A DNA stretch of 64,000 nucleotides from Vibrio inusitatus (GTDB lineage Bacteria > Pseudomonadota > Gammaproteobacteria > Enterobacterales > Vibrionaceae): contig AP024879.1 in NCBI GenBank assembly GCA_024346935.1, positions 62,001-126,000 on the forward strand, read 5' to 3'. The notes under the pieces were generated by a model. The model did not search any database and was not told where the DNA came from. It saw only the letters and a list, made by a program, of their open reading frames with translations. This document shows, piece after piece, positions 36,853 to 44,272 of the stretch; the stretch's first letter is position 1; the number at the start of each line of letters is the position of its first letter. The position numbers and the translations under genes were made by a program.

Positions 36853-37799
36853 TGCTGAATTACGAACCTATTGATGTCCCCTTTAATCACCGGCACACTT
36901 GTTGGTTTTGCGCTGAGCCTAGTAAAGATAAGGTGCAGTTTCCTAAAGTAGCTTCCCCTTATCTTGCCCATGTCCCACTTGAGCTTCCCGCGTGCCGAGA
37001 GTGTCAGGTTATAGCAGCATCTTGCATAACAGATTCTATTTGGGATCTGCAGCTTCAGATAAATAATGCACTTATGAAGCGATATGCAAAGCACTTGGGT
37101 ATTGGTGTGAATTGGACAAAGCAGGAATTGGAAGAAACCACGTTAGAAGGGACATCTTTCAAGGGCTTTACTGATAGCGCTTGGATGATGTACGAGATTG
37201 CAAAAGGACGAGTGGACTTCGTGGGCTGGCCTCTTGCGATCAATGGTGTACCACTGGATATTATTGATGACAGTTACGGCTATGATTTTGACGGAACGCG
37301 GTTTATTAACTTTCAGGCAGCAGTGGAGTTTTATCAAAAAGCAGAGTCGTTGAATAAATACCTCGTTGATGGATTGGTGTCTCTACTGGGGCAGGAACGT
37401 TTTTCATATGTACTGAGAGTGGCGCGACTGCATCCCTCTATTAGCAAGAAAATGGCCGATGAAGTCCTCGCTGAAATTACCGCGCAAGAGTTTGACCGTG
37501 CTGAAATACTACAGCAACCCGAGCACCTATCAGGACAAAAAGAGGTGGCTATAGAGAGTATTTCTAGTGTCACTCTCGGAACTGAGCGAGTAGAACCAGA
37601 AGCTATAGCTTGGGCTATGAGGCGAGACATTCGAGATCTTCTTGGACTGCAGCAGTGTGAAGATGCGTTTTTTGATGAACATGAGCATCTAGGTGGTGTC
37701 GCAGCTTTTCAGCTATATCATGGCCTACAACTGTATTTAGAGGCGCGTCAAGATGGTACTTGGGGTGAGCAACATGATCCCAACCATTCGTTGTGGTAG
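36852..37799 (+). CDS. Zinc-ribbon-like protein coupled to luxQ, function unknown
   Basis: A 315-residue soluble protein I cannot place in a family. Two cysteine pairs, C17-x2-C20 (HTCWFCAEP) and C48-x2-C51 (ACRECQ), spaced 27 residues apart, should hold one zinc, as in a treble-clef or ribbon. The middle (ISKKMADEVLAEITAQEFDRAEIL) is helical and charged, and the C terminus (AMRRDIRDLLGLQQCEDAFFDEHEHLGGVAAFQLYHGLQLYLEAR) is another helical block with acidic and histidine clusters. No signal peptide or TM helix is seen. The ATG overlaps the luxQ stop (TAATG), so translation is probably coupled to the receptor kinase. Confidence 0.8.
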   Translation: MLNYEPIDVPFNHRHTCWFCAEPSKDKVQFPKVASPYLAHVPLELPACRECQVIAASCITDSIWDLQLQINNALMKRYAKHLGIGVNWTKQELEETTLEGTSFKGFTDSAWMMYEIAKGRVDFVGWPLAINGVPLDIIDDSYGYDFDGTRFINFQAAVEFYQKAESLNKYLVDGLVSLLGQERFSYVLRVARLHPSISKKMADEVLAEITAQEFDRAEILQQPEHLSGQKEVAIESISSVTLGTERVEPEAIAWAMRRDIRDLLGLQQCEDAFFDEHEHLGGVAAFQLYHGLQLYLEARQDGTWGEQHDPNHSLW

Positions 37800-37831
37800 T
37801 AAGAATAGTTGGCATCGTTAAAGCTACTTGC

Positions 37832-38659
37832 CTAATCACTCTTTACTAGCAGACGGTCCAACAGACGTGTTGGCAAGATACGACGTAGAAATCCAAATAG
37901 GTAAGTTGGTGTCGTGACATAGTAACGCGCCTTTGGTTTTTGGTTGCTGAGTATCTTTTTCACAGGTACAAGCACCGCTTCGGCAGGTAAAGTAAATCGG
38001 TTGCTAGAGGTTTCTTTGCCTAGGCGCTCAATTGTATTCTGATAGTTTTTGCTGTGCCTCGAGTTGTCAGTATCTATTGTTTTTTCAAATGCCTTAAGGG
38101 CATTTTCTCTAAACTTACTCACTATCGGCCCCGGTTCAATTAGGCTCACAGAAATGGGAGTGTCCATTAGTTCAAGTCTCAGGGTATCGGTATAACCCTC
38201 AAGAGCAAATTTACTGGTGTTGTAGGCGCCACGATATTTCATTGCCACTAAACCCAACACTGAACTGTTTTGAATGATCTTCCCACTGCCTTGTTTCAAC
38301 ATGACAGGAATAACCGCTTTAGTGAGTTCATGCCAACCAATGAGATTGGTCTCTAACTGCGCGCGCAATGCTTCTGTAGGCAAGTCTTCTAATGCACCAC
38401 ATTGTCCATAAGCTGCGTTATTAAATAGAGCATCAAGTTTTCCGCCTGTCATCTCTAATACATCCGCTAATCCAGAATGTATCGATTTGGCGTCGGTAAC
38501 ATCAAGCTGAACACATTTAAGCCCTTCTTTTCTAAGTCGCTCTACGTCTTCGGTATTTCGGCAGCTGGCAATAACAGTATACCCTGCGTGATGAAGTTGT
38601 TGGGCACAGTGATACCCAATGCCACTGCTACATCCTGTAATTAAGATTGATTCTTTCAT
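37832..38659 (-). CDS. Short-chain dehydrogenase/reductase
   Basis: A 275-residue classical SDR. Visible are the cofactor motif TGCSSGIG, NNAAYG, the catalytic Ser in IIQNSSVLG, and YNTSK with the catalytic Tyr and Lys. Arg residues near VIASCRN favour NADP(H). The C-terminal extension (ARYYVTTPTYLFGFLRRILPTRLLDRLL) is hydrophobic and basic and may touch the membrane, as in retinol- or steroid-type SDRs. GGATCT precedes the ATG. It converges on the luxPQ operon with only 32 bases between them. The substrate is unknown. Confidence 0.88.
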   Translation of the reverse strand: MKESILITGCSSGIGYHCAQQLHHAGYTVIASCRNTEDVERLRKEGLKCVQLDVTDAKSIHSGLADVLEMTGGKLDALFNNAAYGQCGALEDLPTEALRAQLETNLIGWHELTKAVIPVMLKQGSGKIIQNSSVLGLVAMKYRGAYNTSKFALEGYTDTLRLELMDTPISVSLIEPGPIVSKFRENALKAFEKTIDTDNSRHSKNYQNTIERLGKETSSNRFTLPAEAVLVPVKKILSNQKPKARYYVTTPTYLFGFLRRILPTRLLDRLLVKSD

Positions 38660-38875
38660 TTAGATCCTGATTCGTCGGCAAGCTATCGAAGTGCCTATAT
38701 TGGCAAGTGTTCATAATATCAAAATTGAAAGAATGAAATAGTATTGCTAGTACGATTTATATGACCGGTAATAAAGTTGTTCATTCTTGATGAGAGTGAG
38801 TGGAACCTAGCCAAGTTAATAAGGTCATAAATAACATGGGTTTAGCGTTAAGTGTCTGTTATATAAGGTGTGATT

Positions 38876-38992
38876 ATGTTTAAGGTTCCAGCATATAAAG
38901 CCTATCAATTATTTAAGATAGGACTTATTACAGAGCGACAACTTGTACGTTTTTTGACGTGCATTGATCGAGCAATGAAAAATAAAAATTGA
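38876..38992 (+). CDS. Possible 38-residue protein
   Basis: A short frame with a good ribosome-binding site (AAGGTG, five bases before the ATG) ending in TGA. The peptide starts MFKVPAYKAYQLFKIGLITE and is basic and amphipathic (RQLVRFLTCIDRAMKNKN). It lies alone in the 340-base gap between the SDR and the EmrB-like gene. The rest of that gap (38660-38875) shows no other gene. It may be real or accidental; conservation would settle it. Confidence 0.45.
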   Translation: MFKVPAYKAYQLFKIGLITERQLVRFLTCIDRAMKNKN

Positions 38993-38999
38993 TCACAAT

Positions 39000-40526
39000 T
39001 TAATGTCCCGTCGTCGTCCTTGCACTGGTGGAGGCTTGTTTGGGGATCTTAATTAACAACAGAAAGGGGATAATCAATACAAACATCAACGTGATAAACG
39101 AAAACGTATGCACAAACGCGACGATCTCTGATTGCTTGTGTAACTGTTCTTGAAGCAAGCTTTGCGTGGTTGGGTCACTGAGTTTTAGACCCGTATCACT
39201 TAGCCAGTGCTGAAGATTTGGATTATAGGGATTAATCGACTGACTTAGAGAGTTCCACTGCTCTTGAGCACTTCTAAATTGGTAAGTAGTGGCGATAGAA
39301 ATACCAAATGAACTGCCTATAGTTCTGAACAAGTTGAAGATGCTGGCACCTGCAACACCTTGATCTGGTCTCAGTGTTGTATAAGCGATAGAGGATAGGC
39401 TTGAGAATACTAAGCCCATACCACATCCTTGAATGACGCTAGGTAAGATCAACCAATAGAAATTAATATTCTCTGAGTATTGGGACATGATAATGCCGGC
39501 AATACCACACAGCACAGCACCAATTGCGACCATCCATTTTAAGCGATCATTAGTGATAAACTTAGCGGTAGCAATAAGTGTAATAGCAGCCGCAATACCC
39601 CGCGGTGCCATTAGTAACCCTGTTGTATCCACAGGGTAGTTTAAAGCGCCTTCAAGCATCATTGGTAACTGAGCGGTAAGCCCAAATAAAGCACTTGCAA
39701 AAATCGCCATCATAAGTGAACCAAAGGCAAGATTTCGGTTGCTGATCATCCAGATAGGCGCAACGGGACTGCGGGTTTTGAAGCTCCGATGAACAAAGTA
39801 ACCAAGCCCTACAAAAGCGGCAATCATACTCACTTGAATCAAACGTGATTCGAACCAATCCAGTTGATTCCCTTGGTCAAGTACCATTTGTAACATGCCA
39901 ATGCCCACCGCCATTGAAATCATGGTCGGCCAATCAATCGTGGTTTCACTCTTATTAGAGGTTTTCACAAACAGGGTGATCATGGTTAGACAAAACAATC
40001 CAACCGGTACGTTGACATAGAATACCCATCTCCAGTCCATATTCTGCGTGATAAGACCACCCAAAGTAGGGCCTAAAATAGGGCCCAACAAAATTCCGAT
40101 GCTAAAGATAGACATGGCTTTGCCGCGCTCTTCTGGCGGGAATACGGCAATTAACAGTGATTGAGATAGGGGAATTACGACAGCGCCAAACATGCCTTGG
40201 ATGATTCGAAATAACACCATAGCTTCAATGGACTGGGCTTGCCCACAGAATATTGAAGACACTATGAATCCCGAGACTGCGACTAAAAGTAAGCGGCGTT
40301 CTCCTAGTTTACTAGAGAAGAAGCTAGTTAAAGGGATGAATATGGCTTCTGCCATTGTATAGGCGGTTAGTACCCAAGTAATAGTGTCTGACGTCGCACC
40401 AAGTGCCCCTTGCATCTGTGGAAGGGCAACGTTGGCAATAGTCATATCCAGTAGAACCATGATGGCAGAGGTCATCACTGCAATCACTATCATCCATCGT
40501 TTCATCGGGGTTATGGTTTCCACCAT
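39000..40526 (-). CDS. DHA2-family MFS drug exporter (EmrB-like)
   Basis: A 508-residue major facilitator with 14 hydrophobic segments, the DHA2 arrangement. Seen are MTIANVALPQMQGALGA (conserved motif of TM1 and its loop), WVLTAYTMAEAIFIPLTSFFSSKLGERR (motif A region), and RIIQGMFGAVVIPLSQSLLIAVFPPEERGKAMSIF, followed by GPILGPTLGGLI (motif C, antiporter type). It pairs with the EmrA-like adaptor whose stop overlaps its ATG (TAATG), forming an efflux operon of the EmrAB type. The drugs exported are unknown. Confidence 0.92.
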   Translation of the reverse strand: MVETITPMKRWMIVIAVMTSAIMVLLDMTIANVALPQMQGALGATSDTITWVLTAYTMAEAIFIPLTSFFSSKLGERRLLLVAVSGFIVSSIFCGQAQSIEAMVLFRIIQGMFGAVVIPLSQSLLIAVFPPEERGKAMSIFSIGILLGPILGPTLGGLITQNMDWRWVFYVNVPVGLFCLTMITLFVKTSNKSETTIDWPTMISMAVGIGMLQMVLDQGNQLDWFESRLIQVSMIAAFVGLGYFVHRSFKTRSPVAPIWMISNRNLAFGSLMMAIFASALFGLTAQLPMMLEGALNYPVDTTGLLMAPRGIAAAITLIATAKFITNDRLKWMVAIGAVLCGIAGIIMSQYSENINFYWLILPSVIQGCGMGLVFSSLSSIAYTTLRPDQGVAGASIFNLFRTIGSSFGISIATTYQFRSAQEQWNSLSQSINPYNPNLQHWLSDTGLKLSDPTTQSLLQEQLHKQSEIVAFVHTFSFITLMFVLIIPFLLLIKIPKQASTSARTTTGH

Positions 40527-41521
40527 TACTCTCCAGCCGTTGTATCCACAGTGACTTGGGTGCTCGATCCAATTCGTAATAGTGGTTTCGATGAAAGGTC
40601 ATCTGTGATCACTATTTTCACAGGGAAACGTTGTCCTATCTTCACCCAGTTGCCGGTAGCATTTTCAGGCGGGAGCAATGAAAAGCTGGTGCCACTCGCA
40701 GGCGAGATTTTTGCGAGTTTGCCGTGCCAGATTTCATCAGGGTACATATCAACTTTGATATTGACCGGCTGTCCTTCTGCGAGTCTTGGCATTTGCGACT
40801 CTTTAAAGTTCGCTTGCACCCATTGTCCGTATTGCTTAACGACAGGAAATAGAGGCTGACCGATCGCAACAAAAGTACCGAGATGAATCTTAATATCACC
40901 CACGTAGCCATCAAATGGAGCGCTAATTTCTGTATAGCTGAGATCCAGCTCTGCTTTTGCTAAGCGAGCGGCCGCTTGTTGCACTGCTGCAGAAGCATCG
41001 CCCTTGCCGCCTTGGGTATCGATAGCTTGCTGAAGAGAGGCTTGAGCTGCATGTAAGCGAGCTTGAGCATCAGCAAGATTTGTACGATCGGTATCGGCTT
41101 GTTGAATTGGAACAAGTTTTTTCTCTACTAGCACTTGGGTGCGCTTGTAGGTTTTTTGTGCATTTAACAGGTTCGCTTTAGCTTCATTAAGTTGAGCGAT
41201 TGCGGCATTAACGCCAGATTCTTGGGACTTGTTTTGTTGTAGGGCTGCTTGATAAGACGCTTGTGCTTCATGTACGGCTATTTGATATGGTTGAGAATCC
41301 ACAGAAATCAGATGATCACCCATATTTACAAACTGAAAATCATCAACAGAAACTTGAGTAATTCGCCCTTGGACTAATGGCGCAATAGAAACAGTTTTAC
41401 CATGCACATAGGCATTATCAGTAGAGGGGTGAAGATCACTGTAATGCCAGTAATACGCTACTCCGCCACAGATTGTGAGCAGTATGATTACGGCAAGGTA
41501 TCCTCTAATGTATTTCTTCAT
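40526..41521 (-). CDS. EmrA-like membrane fusion protein
   Basis: A 331-residue HlyD/EmrA-type adaptor. It has an N-terminal membrane anchor (YLAVIILLTICGGVAYYW), then the lipoyl half DNAYVHGKTVSIAPLVQGRITQVSVDDFQFV. A long alpha-hairpin rich in Ala and Gln (about 80-190) comes next, then the second lipoyl half (YTEISAPFDGYVGDIKIHLGTFVAIG) and a beta-barrel end. The frame reaches an ATG at 41542. The ATG at 41521 gives a normal basic start before the anchor (MKKYIRGYL), so it is preferred. It is first in the operon with the EmrB-like pump. TolC would be the shared outer-membrane partner. Confidence 0.9.
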   Translation of the reverse strand: MKKYIRGYLAVIILLTICGGVAYYWHYSDLHPSTDNAYVHGKTVSIAPLVQGRITQVSVDDFQFVNMGDHLISVDSQPYQIAVHEAQASYQAALQQNKSQESGVNAAIAQLNEAKANLLNAQKTYKRTQVLVEKKLVPIQQADTDRTNLADAQARLHAAQASLQQAIDTQGGKGDASAAVQQAAARLAKAELDLSYTEISAPFDGYVGDIKIHLGTFVAIGQPLFPVVKQYGQWVQANFKESQMPRLAEGQPVNIKVDMYPDEIWHGKLAKISPASGTSFSLLPPENATGNWVKIGQRFPVKIVITDDLSSKPLLRIGSSTQVTVDTTAGE

Positions 41522-41721
41522 AGTCCATCCAAAATATGACATTTAAAATCGAATGATTTCTCGGACTAGACTATATGCTCTAATTTTAGGTTTTTATATG
41601 CCAAAAAGTGCACACTTACTTTCAGTTTCTGTGGTGCGTTTTGTGAAGTGATATTACTTTATTATCGAATTATCAGAGGGTTATAGGTGTCATAAGAGCT
41701 TTATTTCTTTGGCTATTTTTC

Positions 41722-43326
41722 TTATGTATCCAATGTAAGGTTCACTCGTGATAAAACGGTCTCTTCGTTACCCCTTTGTTGAGTGACAGTGTGCTTATTC
41801 TCTTGGGCTTTGATAAGTAAATAGTGCTCTAGGGTATCTACTTCTGCCGGTGTCATTTCCAAGTACAATTTAGTACGTCGATAAAGGATATCTTCGGCAG
41901 AATGTGCAAATTCTTGCTCCAATAAATAATCAACCTCTGCGGCATACAACTGCTCTGAAAAGCGTTCACCCAAGTCTTGCTCTTCTCGTAATGAATGAAT
42001 CATGATCAGTGCGCGAGTACCATAGGTCATAGCCCAACGCTCGATGATATCTTTATCTACAAAAGGAGCCAGCTCTCTTAACTGCGCCAGTAGGCGGGTT
42101 TTATCAAATTGCTCTGCACCCGGTAATAGAGTGGACTCAGTTGTACAAGGCCGCATTTCAGGAAAGGCATGTTCTAGTTTATCTAGCGCTGCATTTGCTA
42201 ATTTTCTATAGGTAGTGAGCTTTCCACCGAATACTGATAACAAAGGTGCGGTTTCTAAAGAGTGTTGCAAGGTGAGTGTGTAATCTCTAGTTATTGCCTG
42301 TGGGGAATCAGATTCATCATCACAAAGAGGTCGCACGCCACTAAAACTGGAAATAATGTCATCCTTGAACGTGAAGTGCTTGAAGTGTTGATTTACCACA
42401 TCTAACAAGTAATTAATTTCATCATTGGAAATTGTAACTTTGCGGGGATCTCCTTTATATTCAATATCGGTAGTGCCTATTAAAGAATACTTATTTAAAT
42501 AAGGAATAACGAAAACAATTCTGCCATCTTGGTTTTGCAGAATATAAGCAAACTCCTGAGAATAGATTTTCGGAACTATGATGTGCGATCCCTTGATAAG
42601 GCGAATGCCCATGGGCGATTTAGTTTGCACGGTGTCGGAAATAAACTGTTTTACCCAGGGACCAGTAGCATTCACTACACAACGTGACTGCCGTGTTAGG
42701 CGCTCCCCGATTCGGTGATCGAGAAGCTCGACAGTCCATACTTTATCTTGCTGGGTAACAGAGACGACCTCACAATAGTTTCGGACTTCAGCGCCTTTCT
42801 CTTTGGCTTGCATAGCATTGAGGACCACCAACCTTGCATCATCCACCCAGCCGTCAGAGTACTCAAAGCCAACTTTAAACTCATCATGCATGATGCCGTC
42901 ATCACTGAGAGAAACCTTACAGGAAGCGGGCAGCGAATTGCGTGTGCTGAGATAATCGTACAAATACATTCCTGTACGAATCATCCAAGCAGGTCGAAGA
43001 AAAGGTCGATGAGGTAGGCGAAATCTCATCGGCTTTGCGATATGAGGTGCCTTCTTAAGAATGACTTCACGCTCAGACAATGCCTCTGAGACTAAGCGAA
43101 ACTCGTAATGTTCTAAATAACGCAAACCGCCATGAATTAGTTTAGAACTGGCTGATGAAGTCGCACTGGCAAAATCTCTGGATTCAAATAGGGCAGTAGA
43201 CAGTCCCCTAGAGACTGCATCGGTTGCAATACCGACACCGTTGATACCACCGCCTACTACAATAATATCTAGGATCTGTGATTGTTTGCTGTTGTGCTTT
43301 AATCGCTGTGATCTTGCTTGGTTCAT
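41722..43326 (-). CDS. glpD: Aerobic glycerol-3-phosphate dehydrogenase
   Basis: A 534-residue membrane-associated FAD enzyme that oxidises glycerol-3-phosphate to dihydroxyacetone phosphate and reduces quinone. The FAD motif is VVGGGINGVGIATDAVSRG (from residue 23). Family signatures SSASSKLIHGGLRYLEHYEFRLV and VFGGKLTTYRKLA are present, along with the C-terminal GlpD cap domain. Length is slightly above the E. coli enzyme (501), from extra residues at both ends. AGGG lies upstream of the ATG. No glpF, glpK or glpR is adjacent, and no GlpR operator was recognised in the leader, so it is either a stand-alone or second copy. Confidence 0.95.
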   Translation of the reverse strand: MNQARSQRLKHNSKQSQILDIIVVGGGINGVGIATDAVSRGLSTALFESRDFASATSSASSKLIHGGLRYLEHYEFRLVSEALSEREVILKKAPHIAKPMRFRLPHRPFLRPAWMIRTGMYLYDYLSTRNSLPASCKVSLSDDGIMHDEFKVGFEYSDGWVDDARLVVLNAMQAKEKGAEVRNYCEVVSVTQQDKVWTVELLDHRIGERLTRQSRCVVNATGPWVKQFISDTVQTKSPMGIRLIKGSHIIVPKIYSQEFAYILQNQDGRIVFVIPYLNKYSLIGTTDIEYKGDPRKVTISNDEINYLLDVVNQHFKHFTFKDDIISSFSGVRPLCDDESDSPQAITRDYTLTLQHSLETAPLLSVFGGKLTTYRKLANAALDKLEHAFPEMRPCTTESTLLPGAEQFDKTRLLAQLRELAPFVDKDIIERWAMTYGTRALIMIHSLREEQDLGERFSEQLYAAEVDYLLEQEFAHSAEDILYRRTKLYLEMTPAEVDTLEHYLLIKAQENKHTVTQQRGNEETVLSRVNLTLDT

Positions 43327-43438
43327 TCGCTAACTACCCTAGAAGAACGTTTACACTTTTAACTCGAAAAGTGAATGATGCTAGTTTGGGTTTATAGGTA
43401 TAGCTTAAGACATTGCGATTAAGGAGATGGAGAAGCTA

Positions 43439-43472
43439 GGGCAATTTTCACACCTATGTATGAAAATTGCCC
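43439..43472. repeat. Perfect 12-bp inverted repeat in the glpD/yccT gap
   Basis: GGGCAATTTTCA and TGAAAATTGCCC flank a 10-base loop. No T-run follows on either strand, so it is not a typical terminator. It lies about 110 bases upstream of glpD and could be an operator or leader hairpin. Confidence 0.6.
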
Positions 43473-43537
43473 AGAATTGAGAGAGAAGTCTCTATTTTTA
43501 GACACAAGACTTCAATTGTTGACTGCGGTGGTTGGTA

Positions 43538-44242
43538 TTACTGGCTGTTTACGTAGGCTTTAAAGCGTGCTTTTGTTGCATCATCAGCCTTGCTGTACCA
43601 GAACATCAGCATTTCTTCTTCTGTTGTACCTGCTGAGGTTTCAGGAAGTTGAGTTGGTACTGCCGCGTCAGCCGTTGTTGCTACAGGAACCACTGTGACT
43701 GTCTGTCCAGATGCTTGCGCCGCAGTTACTGCAGCGTAAGCCGCACTATTGGTTGTTGCAATGGCTGCTGCACCGCCAGCGGCATTAAACTTAATCATCT
43801 CAGATTCGTAATCACGACCAATCTGCATGCCTTCGTGAACCAACTTGTCTTGAGTCATTTCCATTGCTTGGTTGGATTCGTTAACCAATTTCCAGTCAGG
43901 GTTGTTATTGAACCTCTGTGCTTCACGGATGTTGCGGTAATTAGGAAACTCAAACTTTAGCTTTTCGTCTGTAGCGGCAAACTTCGCTACGATAACGTCT
44001 GAGTTCATTTTTTCGAACTCTTGGCCTTGCTTGAAACTAGGGACGTAGCGAAATACGATCTGGTTTTCGCCGTCAGGTAGAATTGCCGTAGAGCTTGATG
44101 AGAAGAAACCACCGTCAATTTCGGGTTCCGTACCGTTGACCAGTAATAGGTCAACATCTTCAGGAAGATCGATCGTTACCTCTGCGAATGCAGGTGTAGC
44201 CAGTGAAAGTGCTAGTCCGGTTAGCAAAAATTTCTTGTACAT
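43538..44242 (-). CDS. yccT: UPF0319/DUF2057 exported protein (YccT-like)
   Basis: A 234-residue exported protein with a signal peptide (MYKKFLLTGLALSLATPAFA). The start of the mature part, EVTIDLPEDVDLLLVNGTEP, then LPDGENQIVFRY, is the family signature of DUF2057. The C-terminal 90 residues contain a low-complexity Ala/Thr/Val segment (AAGGAAAIATTNSAAYAAVTAAQASGQTVTVVPVATTADAAVPT) and a final acidic helix. It follows yccS by 30 bases on the same strand. In E. coli, yccT, yccS, helD and mgsA also lie close together, so the neighbourhood is old. Confidence 0.85.
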   Translation of the reverse strand: MYKKFLLTGLALSLATPAFAEVTIDLPEDVDLLLVNGTEPEIDGGFFSSSSTAILPDGENQIVFRYVPSFKQGQEFEKMNSDVIVAKFAATDEKLKFEFPNYRNIREAQRFNNNPDWKLVNESNQAMEMTQDKLVHEGMQIGRDYESEMIKFNAAGGAAAIATTNSAAYAAVTAAQASGQTVTVVPVATTADAAVPTQLPETSAGTTEEEMLMFWYSKADDATKARFKAYVNSQ

Positions 44243-44272
44243 AGAGCTTCTCTATAGTTTTGGGTCTAAGAC

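Noticed and set aside
36621..37094. 157-codon minus-strand open frame spanning luxQ and the next gene
   Set aside because: Antisense to the LuxQ receiver domain and the start of the zinc-ribbon gene; no translation signal.
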